NCBI GenBank assembly: GCA_964415065.1
Contig: CAYPYX010000008.1
Location: forward strand, 1-64,000
Length of the DNA stretch: 64,000 bases
Origin: VMCP01 sp964415065
Lineage (GTDB): Bacteria > Bacteroidota > Bacteroidia > NS11-12g > UBA955
Reading direction: 5' to 3'
Under the pieces are notes generated by a model. That model did no database searches. It was not told the origin of the DNA and saw only the letters and a list, made by a program, of their open reading frames with translations. This document shows positions 38,001 to 45,501 of this stretch, one piece after another. Position 1 is the stretch's first letter. The number at the start of each line of letters is the position of its first letter. Both the position numbers and the translations under genes were made by a program.

Positions 38001-39454
38001 GATCGCGCTTTGCCATTTTGAGTTGGAATTTTGGCAACGGTTATATTGATACTATGTACACATCAACTCCAGTGGTGTTTGAATATGGCGATACTGGTAC
38101 TTTTAGAGTAGAACTGATTACAACCACGGAAAACTTATGTACAGATACGAGTTTTGGATTTGTAAAGGTAGTAGAAATGCCTGAAGCTAACCTCCTGCAG
38201 AATACGGTTTCAGCTTGTTTTAATCAACAAACCTTTGAGTTCTACGACGTTTCAAATAAAACGGTTGGAGTGTTTAATGAATGGTTATTCGATAAGCAAA
38301 TTGTTACAAATACAGATACGTTAACTCCCCATTTTATTCAACCTGGTAAATATCGAGTATCGCTGGTATCAAAAACTAAGTATGGTTGTACGGATACAGC
38401 AATTCGATTTGCCATCGTAAATGAAATTCCTCAAGCTCGAATAGCCGTGAACAATAATTCACAATGTCTGGCCGAAAACGATTTTTACTTCAGCAATATA
38501 TCTTCAAGTTTCTCCAATCCCGATGAATTCTGGGATTTTGGCGATGGGTCATTTGGAACAGGGTCTGACATAAACCAATTCTACACAGAAGCGGGTAGTT
38601 ACACAGTAGAATTAACAGTAGAAAATGATTCATTGTGTTCAGATACTGCAAGGATGTCGATAATTGTGAACCCAACACCAGAGGCTGCTCTTTCAATTAG
38701 TCCAGTTTGTGTAAATCAGCCTTCGGATATTGTTTCAAATGCGAGTATATCTTCTGGAAGAATTGTAAATTATCAATGGGATTTGGGCGATGGGGGGAAC
38801 TCTGCGGACTCGGTTCCAACCCAAACTTATCGCAGACCTGGAAAGTACTACATCCGATTGGAAATGAGTTCCGATAAAGGATGTTTTGCTGGTTTCTTGG
38901 ATTCTACCGAAGTGTATAGCAATCCAGAAGCATATTTTACAATCCTAACTGAAAGAGCAACGATTTTGAATCCTGAGATTTATGTTTTGGATTCAAGTAC
39001 TAATGCTTCTACCTATGAGTGGGACATGAACGACGGTTCTGATTTTTATTACGATTATGAAGTGAAGCATACTTACCAAGATACGGGATTATACCAGGTT
39101 CGATTGGTTGTGGCTTCTACTGAAGGTTGTTTAGATACGTTTTCTAGAACCATTCAGGTTTGGCCTGATTATAACATATTATTACCGACGGCTTTTTCTC
39201 CGAATGATGATCAATTTAACGACGAATACCATGTTCGAGGAAATCACCATTCAGTGAGAGCAGCCAATTGGATAGTTTACAATTCCGAAGGAATACGGGT
39301 GTTCGAGTCCAAGAATATTGAAGATTCTTGGAATGGAAAACTCTACAACGGATCTGAAGAATTACCTGCTGGTGAATATGAACTCGTATTGTTTGTGACC
39401 GATATTTACGGTAAACAAGCTCAGTTTGACCAAAAAGTTACCATTGTAAAATGA
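29030..39454 (+). CDS. Giant PKD-repeat surface protein with T9SS type B sorting domain
   Basis: This is a protein of about 3,470 residues. Order: signal segment (LVTLWVILSWISFLWA), a fibronectin-III-like domain (about 45-125), a parallel beta-helix region (about 140-430), a linker domain (about 435-545), then some 33 PKD-like domains of about 86 residues. A gliding-motility-associated type B C-terminal domain ends it (LPTAFSPNDDQFNDEYHVRG to VTIVK). Nearly every PKD unit has a Cys near its start (QCL) and one near its end (GCxDT), giving one likely disulfide per unit. It is exported by T9SS and probably forms a long fibre. No ATG exists near the 5' end: TTG at 29030, or TTG at 29084 for a shorter signal peptide. 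Its stop overlaps the next ATG by 4 bp. Confidence 0.9.
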   Translation: MRNSIPSYTTIIQLYKASLLKREVSRLVTLWVILSWISFLWAAPGKPVKINSKSGPHRVNFSWTQSADSTQYFQIFRSVNNGSFSLYDSTNSLNFTDTLAVAGNLYSYTLRAVDSVGIFGDFSDTFSLTSNRIWWIHTTGSDNQWLGFSSEPFKTVQFALNRAQNGDTILLSQGTYTDGISIDKSITLSSKWLLNGDTSEIFKTELSGNSTHRILEIQTSGSEKVRISGLTLSQGKSTIGAGIYAQTSTSDTLFLQNLVFSNNNADLAGSSLYLKGSSSGVALAQNCIFTQEAGPSLIKILQSTLNLQFSTFYSNTLSTADTCIVLTGGELNIKNSILYSSSNTSHTTIGSSLISGSTNQINVSYSNVFGGWSGAGNISAEPKFVSGTLIPSNQSPVIARASSAVSLSQDFNGTSRPNPTGTQPEMGAIESEFSVTLPSLDSISKDADTFFVFARIWQPEYKSKLFLEISDDLKNPIKYDSISATSGVYGYRFKEGRLENGKTYHFRIFQGESKSDKDLTSTLFSEYLSSSIPLTSYNCRGLNDSLFTSSKLQCIRGNHFEFINRSKESAGYSIVSEIWNLWGSSLSNQTSSSDTLRWSFSDSGAYYASITVKNNKGCVQSDTVKVYVANNPTANFTVNDTAQCSSNQKFVFNSTSKSSIKNSTSLSLYWDMGDSSFTSKSNPINIYNSSGPRWVTQIATNKYGCKDTIVKRIMVAPMPVAEIQLIDSALCFTGNSFRVSSRSSINLGGGNLDLRWRFEDYNNIKQRWESSAATSLNTRKDTAIKAFNLTGYKRAWLTVTSSYGCKDSTNNQLHVIQEPTAQFLASATQVCLNQNVFSISDQSLQGETNINQWKVAWGNGLTTTKNSSDTFQIHYADSGKYTVRLSIIDQRGCKDTQLAQIFVAPNPKATFIVNDTTQCLSQNAFQITQNSISNSNNASLIYAWNYGDGNSGSAASPNKTYNSKGNYEIQLVTTNIHGCTDTALQSVRVYGMPTVKFSVNDSQLCENNGNAQFTNLSNIAIGEGRLSWNWIFGNGTSDTAQTPSALYSSVSNPVVKLIATSTFGCTDSASIQLEIVKKPLIQTVVINDSCLNSGVQLKVRDLNQAQPTSVLWDFSDNTQSSDSTLLKFFATEGLKNYQLVVSNSAGCKDTVTGNIRVYENPWADFVIDVDEQCLKGNKFEFKDITNYKYAASSIVNYWVFGDGERDTIGSSSTVNHVYNDTGTYPVILIAKNGYGCADTLQQNIRVFPMPKAQFTINDSLQCFKGNEFKFSNSSVSNTVNSALDYVWDFGDTTQSVNTSPEKKYNSDGTRNIQLIVHNIHGCRDTSTSILQVYPQSVPSFTVNDTAQCENNNQFEFTSTSTIKSTGGTLSYFWNLGQGKTGSGSPIQVSYSNKGTTVVQLVTTTSLGCKDSIEGSILLQSKPQALISKLNADSCLNNAWKFKVIDIKSPSISNVQWSFSDLTVVQDSVFEKSFSSSGVQTAQVIIANANGCTDTVQKSWTVYHNPVAQFVIADDSLCLVGNRFQFNQTSTTSSGVNQNYSWLFGDGKSGSTQANPQYTYSDTGNYTVRMEVMNSLGCIDTAWKTLRVKSNPQSLFTEDLALQCLHSNLTQFTNSSTSETQNSGLIYTWNFGDSTVSSLKNPSKSYSWAGVKNVQLIVKNDENCLDTMVRQIEIKPEPVAAFSINNAVQCANDNQFILTDTSKVSSRGGSLRADWIAANGKSKSNSSNFVLGYNSEGTYSIKMVSTTQYGCKDSIVKTIKLNPKPQTKFAYLSKDSCLTTTSILQASNSGKSGIKGVKWSFSDNSLSQGVTITKKYNSSGTKTGFIYLTDNLNCVDTLSFAFNIWKNPTSKFGTNTQNTCFSGNLIEFKDSSKSNSGSIQNVTWNFFDGTTQSFNSAQSTQHSYGSSGKYLVKHKVINSFGCQDSSTQWINITPNPITDFEVDNNSQCLSGNLFSFTDNSNPNNGISSLSYFWDFGDSNTATSKNPTHSFKHAGVKLIRLIILNTNGCTDTLFKQVTVRPQPVAQFSINTQDQCVNQQSYNFTDNSTVTSGGGSLSRVWDLGDGSISNSSSVANKKYNAASSYKVKLISKTSFGCVDSLIQNIRVLPKPNLSFTVNTDTQCLVGNSYGFYNNSSIVSGGGTVSYQWRFGDGNSSTNSHPTYSYTNYGFYSVRLLGTTQFGCVDSLKKTVSVIASPQTTFILSNSNTQCNSVDTFKLLNQTSALNGKNIKYLWQFGDGSSSTSTNPIKSFVNAGVYNVRLKATNSNGCADSSSQKVTVHADPKADFAINQAGQCINNQLFEFKNNSSIAFGGGSMNFDWKYEDSSFSNSTNTSRTFSEVKTYTIKLIAKSTLGCSDSLSKQIVVYPQPQADFTINNTQQCLTNNQFNFTNNSTISSGTNSYVWSYGNGTGSTSVSPSNTYSAFGKYKVVLKAISNRNCEDTSSKWVTVHSKPSVAFLRSDTASCLYKNEFNFSSISSNSDGAALSYRWVYSDGKSDTGKSVKKSFDLTGKYTVKLIATSTNSCRDSFTSTIRIFPQPIPSFAINSNNQCLTNNSYEATNNSTIASEGGTLNYVWDLGNSNQQTVKNPKWNYTQDDTFTVALTVKSSLGCIDSLKKSVIVYPQPVIGFDIADSAQCFTDNRFTMSNVSTVKYGSIAYDWNFGNNQKSTGTSPVVSYSSFGKYIVRLTGKTNFGCMDSAKHDVQIFDVPKAAFTVNDAEQCLRSQKFSWTSTSYLPKSNGQLYWFFGDGNTQNGSNSTMSKVNHSYSAVGVYTVRLRVVSSDGCADSISSNVRIDEHPRTQFEVSDSVQCINNNDFVFENKTSISKGKFNSFWDFGDVSYSNTEFGRHTYSKAGSYLVKLVTSSAFGCSDTLIQQVRVTNLPKIQFALNRNASCLLNNSFVADNQSQYVGSESVNYRWLSSDGTQMNNTLFQHQFAESGKFRLKLIGTTSEGCSDSTEKPIEVYPQGESKLVILDTLQCLRGNLFNFGNESRVDGSRFAILSWNFGNGYIDTMYTSTPVVFEYGDTGTFRVELITTTENLCTDTSFGFVKVVEMPEANLLQNTVSACFNQQTFEFYDVSNKTVGVFNEWLFDKQIVTNTDTLTPHFIQPGKYRVSLVSKTKYGCTDTAIRFAIVNEIPQARIAVNNNSQCLAENDFYFSNISSSFSNPDEFWDFGDGSFGTGSDINQFYTEAGSYTVELTVENDSLCSDTARMSIIVNPTPEAALSISPVCVNQPSDIVSNASISSGRIVNYQWDLGDGGNSADSVPTQTYRRPGKYYIRLEMSSDKGCFAGFLDSTEVYSNPEAYFTILTERATILNPEIYVLDSSTNASTYEWDMNDGSDFYYDYEVKHTYQDTGLYQVRLVVASTEGCLDTFSRTIQVWPDYNILLPTAFSPNDDQFNDEYHVRGNHHSVRAANWIVYNSEGIRVFESKNIEDSWNGKLYNGSEELPAGEYELVLFVTDIYGKQAQFDQKVTIVK
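30929..39172 (+). repeat. Array of about 32 PKD-coding units, about 258 bp each
   Basis: Unit starts are marked by xPxxxFxxNxxxQC and ends by GCxDTxxxxIxVxP. Units are diverged in DNA, so this is an old protein-level array. Between about 32003 and 35087 the units fall into four recurring types with a super-period of 341-344 codons (starts 32003, 33032, 34055, 35087). Confidence 0.85.
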
Positions 39455-42400
39455 TGCTCCCCAAACGTTTTTTTCGATCTATTATACTTATTTTTTTTAT
39501 TTTCGGGGGACGGACATTCCACAAGGCCTCAGCTCAATCTTTAAGCCTGACAACACAGGTTAAATCCGTAACGTGTTTTGGAGGTTCTGATGGTTCCATT
39601 AAAATTCAAGCATCTGGAAATCATGGTCCAGTAGTGTTTAGTTATCTGGGAATCCCTTTATTAAACGCACAACTTTCTCAATTACCTTCAGGTTCGTATA
39701 CTCTAGTGGCCAAAGATAGTGCAGGTGCAGCGGATAGTGTTTTAGTTACAGTGAATCAACCATCCCCAATAATAATTAATATTTCAGCGGTTCAACCCAC
39801 ATGTATCTACTCGAGCAATGGTAAGCTTACAGCAACTGCTTCAGGTGGTACGGGTAAATTATCCTATCATTGGACGGATTCTATAGGGGGTAGTTTCAAT
39901 CAATCTGTAGCAAATTATTTGGCGCCTGGAACCTTTTATTTGCGCATTTCTGATTCTTTGGGATGTAAGGTGGATTCGATGTCCGTTTTAGGATATCAAG
40001 ATAGTTTGGAAGTTTCTATTGATCATGTGGATATTAGTTGTTCCGGTTTAAATAACGGACAAGCATCCCCAAAAACGATTAAAACCCTAGGAAATTCGTT
40101 CAATTATTCGTGGACAGGACCTTCAGGATTTTCGTCGAATTCAAAGAATATTAATTCATTAGGTCCGGGGTTATATCATCTGAAAGTAACAAACACTCAA
40201 ACACAGTGTTCAGCAGTAAATTCAGTGGTGATCGTTCGTCCCGATAGCTTGAAATTAACCTTAACCAAGAAAGTAGCTACATTATGTAAGGGAAGCGCTG
40301 ATGGTATTTTGGAAACATCCGTTACAGGTGGGAGATCACCGTATTCTGCTGCTTGGACTGGACCGAATTCCTATTTTGCGAGCACATTGAACATAAACAA
40401 TGCAACTGCAGGATCATTCACACTACAAGTTACGGATTCCTCTGGTTGTATTGCACAATTTACAACTGTAGTTTCAGAGCCGGCAGCACTTTCAGTTACA
40501 CCTTTAATTACGAACAATAACTGTTTCGGAAATGCTTCAGGATCCATTACGTTAACTGTTTCAGGTGGAGTAAAACCCTATGTATATAGTTGGTCAAATT
40601 CAATATCTTCAAATAAGATACAGAATTTGAAGTCTGGTAGCTATTCTGTAACCATATTAGACAGCAATGGATGTAGTTTGAATAGAACCTATTCTATAAC
40701 CGCACCAAGCCAATTGGTACTTTCGCAAAGCTCTTCGAATGTTAAGTGTTTTGGAGGTACAGACGGATCTTTAACGTTGTTGGCATCGGGAGGCACATTT
40801 CCTTGGTCTTACTCAGTTACTGGTCCCTCAGGATATAGTTCTACAACAGCTTCAAACAAAAATTTAGCCTCTGGAAACTACAAAGTTATACTGCGCGACA
40901 ATAACAATTGTAAGGATTCTGCAACGGTATCAATTAATCAACCATCTAAACTTTCGGTTTCCAAAAAGGCAATTAATGCAGAATGTTTTGGCACAAAAGG
41001 TTCAATGTCGTTAACGGTATCTGGAGGCACTTCTCCATTTTCGTATGAATGGTCGGATCAAAATGGGAATTTATATGCTGCTACTCAGAATGTTACATCT
41101 GCTGATCCTGGAAATTATTCGTTTAAAGTTACCGATGCAAACCAATGTATAGTTTCAGATACTTTGCGCATTTGGGAACCATCAAAATTAAAGTTAAGTT
41201 TAAAATCAATCGGGAATAATACGTGTATAAATGATACGAAAGGAGAATTAGCGTTTAGCACAGTCGGTGGTTCGAAACCCTATAACTTTAAGTTGAATGC
41301 TGCAATTTCACAATCGGATTCAGTATTCAAGAATTTGAAAACGGGCAAATACTTTATTGCGGTTTCAGACAAAAATATGTGTACTGATTCTACGTCTGCC
41401 ATCATCGATTTCTTGGATGTAATAAAACCTACCGTAACATTAAAAAATGCAACATTGTATTTAAACAGCCAAGGAATTGCAACTTTAGATATAGCTCAAA
41501 TAAGCAATGGAATTTCGGATAATTGTGAAATTGAATCCGTTCAAATTTCTAAAACGGATTTCAGTTGCAGTAATTTGGGTTCAAACTCGGTTTCAGTTAC
41601 TGTCAAGGATTTTAAAGGCAATACAACAACCTCCAATTGCGTGGTTACGGTTTTAGACACAATCAAACCTACACTGGTGCTCCAAACGGTGAATTTGTAT
41701 TTGAATTCTACGGGTAGCGCTACATTAAACCCATCCCAAGCAAATAAAGGGAATTTCGATAACTGTGGAATTACCAAATTTACAGCATCAAAAACAACCT
41801 TTAGTTGCAGTGACTTAGGGAGTAATTCAATTACATTCACAGCTGAAGATGCAGCTGGAAATGTAGTTTCTGCGGCTCAATCCATACATGTTTTAGATAC
41901 CATTGCTCCTAAACTAAATTACAAGAACATCTTATTATATCTCAATTCATCAGGTTCGGCTACTATTACTTCGTCGGATATTGATAATGGCTCATCGGAT
42001 AATTGTGGAATTGTAAAACAGGAGTTGAGTCAATCGAATTTTAACTGCAATCAATTAGGAACTAATTTTATTACCTATCGCATTTTCGACAAAGCACAGA
42101 ATTCCAGTAGTCAATCGGTTCGGGTTACCGTAATAGATACTGTGAAACCTGTAATTAAAGTTAAACCTGTTACTGTTTACCTTAATCAATATGGTTTTGC
42201 GCTAGTTGCGCCAGCGGATGTAGACAATGGAAGTTTCGACAATTGTAAAATTTCCACCCGAATTTTAAGTCAATCAGTATTCACTTGTGGGAATGCAGGA
42301 AATAGTTCAGTCGTTTTTACCTTAACCGATGGATCTGGAAACACTTCAACAGCAACGGCTACTGTTTTGGTAAAAGACAGCACTGCTCCTGGCAATAAAA

Positions 42401-45400
42401 CTAGAAACCCAGTTGCGTATTTAGATAAAAATGGATTTGCCATATTATCTTCATTTGATATTGATAATGGTAGTTCGGATAACTGTGGTATAACTAAGAC
42501 TACTTTAAGTAAGGATCGATTTACCTGTTCTGATCTAGGTAAGAATTCTGTTGTTTACTCAACGGTAGATGCGGCAGGAAATCAGAGTAAATCGAATATT
42601 GAGGTAACCGTTTTGGATTCGATTAAACCTGTAATGAGAGCAACTAATCGCACAGTTTATTTAGATTCTACGGGAACTTTTGATTTGGATTGGAGCTATT
42701 TTGATGTGGGTAGCTCTGATAATTGCAAGATTACAAAAAGAACATTAAGTCAGTATCATTTTACGTGTTCGGATATTGGAAATCGATTGATATTATATAC
42801 AATCCAAGATACTTCAGGAAATTCAGCTCTAGCTGTACTCACGGTTAAGGTTTTGGACACGTTATCTCCAAAACTCTTTGTCGAGAATAAGAAATTACAG
42901 TTGAATCAATCGGGTAGTGCAAAATTAAATATATCGGATTTCGCACCTAAGTGTTCGGATAATTGCAGTATATCGCAGTTGTACTTCTCAGATTCATTAT
43001 TTGATTGTTCCGAGTTGGGTGTAAATCTAGTTCGATTAATTGCGCGAGACGCTTCAGGTAATATATCGCAAAAGTCCTTTACGGTAGAAATATCGGATAA
43101 TACTGCACCCATTTTAACAACTAAGGAAACCACTATTTTTATTGATACGGCTGGCAGGGCATTATTGAAGTTTAATCAAGTGATTTCAGAGGCTAGCGAT
43201 AATTGCAGTATTTCAAAAATCGTATTGGAACGTGATGTGTTTTCCGTTAACGACTTAGGTGAAAATTGGATTACAGTTCATGCATTCGATGGAACAGGTA
43301 ATCGATCGTTAGATTATTGGACCAAAGTCAATGTGGAAGTGGGAGATTCAGATAAAGATAGTATTCCTGACTTTATTGAACGTGCCATTGATTTTGACGG
43401 TGATGGTGTGCCTAATTACTTGGATAGAGATTCTGACAATGATGGAATTAGCGACTTAAATGAAAATAGCGGATTAAAAGTACTTCTTGATTTGGATCGC
43501 GATGGATATCCAAACGTGTTTGATTGGGATTCTGATGGGGATGGTATTAATGATTGTATAGAAGTGAATGGTTTTGATCCCGACCGAAATGGACGTGTGG
43601 GTATAGGTAAAGTGTTGGTGAGCTTCTGGGGGATACCATTACTTGCAGCAGGAGGAGATGGATATGCTGAAATCTTTACAGATAATGATTTAGTTGCTGA
43701 TTATAAAGACTGGGATTCGGATAACGATTTGATATCAGATAAATTGGAGAATAAAAACAATTCCGAATTGATTGATAACGATAAAGACGGAATTCCAAAT
43801 TTTAGAGATTCGGATAGCGATGCAGATGGAATCTCGGATTTGGATGAAACGGAAACCGATTTTGATCAAGATGGTATTCCGAATTACATTGATTTGGATA
43901 GTGATGCTGATGGAATTTCAGATTTGAGAGAAACTAATAATGATCAAGATTCAGACGGTATTCCCAATTATTTGGATTTAGATTCAGACTCTGACGGAAT
44001 TTTGGATGAAGAAGAAGGAGTTGAAGATATTGATAGCGACTTAATTGGAAATTGGTTAGACGATGACAGTGATAATGATGGTATTTCTGACCAAATAGAA
44101 GGTTTGATAGATACGGATGACGATGGTATACCAGACTTAAAAGACAAGGATTCTGATGGTGATAATATTCCAGATCAAATTGAAGCCATTCCTTTTGCTG
44201 GAAAATTACCGGCTGATTCAGACGGAGATGGCACTTTTGATTTTAGAGATATCGATTCCGACAACGATTTAATTGCAGATATTCAAGAAGGTCATCCATT
44301 CCAACCTGATACAGATAGTGACGGAACTCCTGATTATCGTGATACGGATTCCGATGGTGATGGTACATTGGATATTTTGGAGTCGATTAAAGATACCGAC
44401 GATGATGGAATTATTGATGCCATTGATGAAGATTCGGATAATGATGGTATTCTCGACAAAATAGAAGGTTATGCCGATGTGGATTCAGATGGCTTGCCTA
44501 ATTCTATAGATTTAGATAGCGATAATGATGGTATTAATGATGTTACTGAAGTAAAAGGAATTGATTTTAAAGGATCTGGAACCGTGGTGCAAGGCACAGT
44601 TTATACGGCTATTGATACCGATAATGATGGTTTGTATGACTTTTTGGATGTAGATTCTGACAATGATGGAATACTAGACATTGTAGAAAGTGGCACTGGT
44701 TATTCGGATGAAAACTTAGATGGTAGAGTGGATGGTGGTGACATTGATAAAGATGGAATTCCCGACGAAGCAGATGCGTTGAGCGGAAGCTATGGTGATA
44801 TAAATGATCCTGGTGTAAGTGATACGGACTTAGATGGGTTAGCCAATTTCCAAGATACGGATAGTGATGATGATGGAATTTCTGATCTGGTTGAAACCGC
44901 AAATGATTTTGATTTGGATGAATATCCGAATTATTTAGATGCGGATTCAGATGGGGATGGAATTACAGACCAAGAAGAAACAGCCACAGATGCAGATAAT
45001 GATGGTGCCGGTAATTTTGTAGATTTGGATTCGGATGCCGATGGTATTTTGGATAGTGTTGAGTCAAATAACGACTATGATCAAGATGGAATTCCGAATT
45101 ATTTAGATTTGGATTCAGATGATGATGAAACAGAAGATGCATTAGAAGGCGATCAAGATAAAGACAAAAATGGTTTTAAAGATTTCGTGGATCCTCAGAC
45201 ATTTGTACCCGAGATAATTACACCAAATAGCGATGGTGTAAATGATTTGTTTGAGATAAAAGGATTAAAAAATTATCCCAATGCACAACTAACCGTGTTT
45301 AATCAATGGGGTGTAATTGTTTTTAAGTCAAAAGGTGCGTATGACAATTCCTGGGGAGGATGGAATGAAGAAAAAGGATCTAGTCAACGTTTGATCCTGC

Positions 45401-45498
45401 CAGAAGGAGTTTACTTTTATATTCTTGATCACAATCGAACAGACGCACCTCAGTTTAATAAACCTCAAACCAAAGGTAATTTCTATATTAAGCCCTAA
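39451..45498 (+). CDS. Surface adhesin: SprB repeats, 80-residue repeats, DxDxDG repeats, T9SS type B domain
   Basis: This 2,015-residue protein has a signal peptide (SIILIFFIFGG, cleaved near KASAQ). Eight SprB-like repeats follow (about 30-650, pattern CFGGxDGSxxLxASGG), then eight repeats of exactly 80 residues (about 656-1,300, SDNCGI, FxCSDLG, DTIxP). A long Asp-rich thrombospondin-3/EF-hand-like calcium region comes next (about 1,300-1,910, DSDNDGISD, DGIPNYLDLDSD). A type B gliding-motility C-terminal domain ends it (FVPEIITPNSDGVNDLFEIK to FYIKP). SprB repeats are named from the mobile gliding adhesin of Flavobacterium. It overlaps the PKD gene by ATGA and is followed by porP and ompA genes 3 bp apart, so all four should be co-translated and work as one adhesion complex. 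Confidence 0.92.
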   Translation: MMLPKRFFRSIILIFFIFGGRTFHKASAQSLSLTTQVKSVTCFGGSDGSIKIQASGNHGPVVFSYLGIPLLNAQLSQLPSGSYTLVAKDSAGAADSVLVTVNQPSPIIINISAVQPTCIYSSNGKLTATASGGTGKLSYHWTDSIGGSFNQSVANYLAPGTFYLRISDSLGCKVDSMSVLGYQDSLEVSIDHVDISCSGLNNGQASPKTIKTLGNSFNYSWTGPSGFSSNSKNINSLGPGLYHLKVTNTQTQCSAVNSVVIVRPDSLKLTLTKKVATLCKGSADGILETSVTGGRSPYSAAWTGPNSYFASTLNINNATAGSFTLQVTDSSGCIAQFTTVVSEPAALSVTPLITNNNCFGNASGSITLTVSGGVKPYVYSWSNSISSNKIQNLKSGSYSVTILDSNGCSLNRTYSITAPSQLVLSQSSSNVKCFGGTDGSLTLLASGGTFPWSYSVTGPSGYSSTTASNKNLASGNYKVILRDNNNCKDSATVSINQPSKLSVSKKAINAECFGTKGSMSLTVSGGTSPFSYEWSDQNGNLYAATQNVTSADPGNYSFKVTDANQCIVSDTLRIWEPSKLKLSLKSIGNNTCINDTKGELAFSTVGGSKPYNFKLNAAISQSDSVFKNLKTGKYFIAVSDKNMCTDSTSAIIDFLDVIKPTVTLKNATLYLNSQGIATLDIAQISNGISDNCEIESVQISKTDFSCSNLGSNSVSVTVKDFKGNTTTSNCVVTVLDTIKPTLVLQTVNLYLNSTGSATLNPSQANKGNFDNCGITKFTASKTTFSCSDLGSNSITFTAEDAAGNVVSAAQSIHVLDTIAPKLNYKNILLYLNSSGSATITSSDIDNGSSDNCGIVKQELSQSNFNCNQLGTNFITYRIFDKAQNSSSQSVRVTVIDTVKPVIKVKPVTVYLNQYGFALVAPADVDNGSFDNCKISTRILSQSVFTCGNAGNSSVVFTLTDGSGNTSTATATVLVKDSTAPGNKTRNPVAYLDKNGFAILSSFDIDNGSSDNCGITKTTLSKDRFTCSDLGKNSVVYSTVDAAGNQSKSNIEVTVLDSIKPVMRATNRTVYLDSTGTFDLDWSYFDVGSSDNCKITKRTLSQYHFTCSDIGNRLILYTIQDTSGNSALAVLTVKVLDTLSPKLFVENKKLQLNQSGSAKLNISDFAPKCSDNCSISQLYFSDSLFDCSELGVNLVRLIARDASGNISQKSFTVEISDNTAPILTTKETTIFIDTAGRALLKFNQVISEASDNCSISKIVLERDVFSVNDLGENWITVHAFDGTGNRSLDYWTKVNVEVGDSDKDSIPDFIERAIDFDGDGVPNYLDRDSDNDGISDLNENSGLKVLLDLDRDGYPNVFDWDSDGDGINDCIEVNGFDPDRNGRVGIGKVLVSFWGIPLLAAGGDGYAEIFTDNDLVADYKDWDSDNDLISDKLENKNNSELIDNDKDGIPNFRDSDSDADGISDLDETETDFDQDGIPNYIDLDSDADGISDLRETNNDQDSDGIPNYLDLDSDSDGILDEEEGVEDIDSDLIGNWLDDDSDNDGISDQIEGLIDTDDDGIPDLKDKDSDGDNIPDQIEAIPFAGKLPADSDGDGTFDFRDIDSDNDLIADIQEGHPFQPDTDSDGTPDYRDTDSDGDGTLDILESIKDTDDDGIIDAIDEDSDNDGILDKIEGYADVDSDGLPNSIDLDSDNDGINDVTEVKGIDFKGSGTVVQGTVYTAIDTDNDGLYDFLDVDSDNDGILDIVESGTGYSDENLDGRVDGGDIDKDGIPDEADALSGSYGDINDPGVSDTDLDGLANFQDTDSDDDGISDLVETANDFDLDEYPNYLDADSDGDGITDQEETATDADNDGAGNFVDLDSDADGILDSVESNNDYDQDGIPNYLDLDSDDDETEDALEGDQDKDKNGFKDFVDPQTFVPEIITPNSDGVNDLFEIKGLKNYPNAQLTVFNQWGVIVFKSKGAYDNSWGGWNEEKGSSQRLILPEGVYFYILDHNRTDAPQFNKPQTKGNFYIKP
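41416..43341 (+). repeat. Eight-unit array, exactly 240 bp per unit
   Basis: Units begin D(T/S)xxP at 41416, 41656 and so on to 43096; the motif L(N/D)xxG starts at 41461, 41701, 41941, 42181, 42421, 42661, 42901 and 43141. No indels separate the units even though their DNA and protein sequences differ widely. Confidence 0.92.
43349..45190 (+). repeat. Asp-rich calcium-binding-type repeats (DxDxDG)
   Basis: Many copies of DSDxDGI and DxDxDGxPN follow one another at uneven spacing, as in thrombospondin type-3 repeats. The acidic region should be rigid with calcium bound and lies just before the sorting domain. Confidence 0.85.
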
Positions 45499-45501
45499 AC
45501 A

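Noticed and set aside
30929..39172. CRISPR-like or DNA-level tandem repeat array
   Set aside because: Periodicity is in the protein only; units differ widely in DNA, and there are no short identical repeats with unique spacers.
44609..44902. His/Leu-rich antisense ORF within the calcium-type repeats
   Set aside because: It is the reverse reading of GAT-rich Asp codons (ATC becomes Ile and His-like patterns), a shadow of the real gene.
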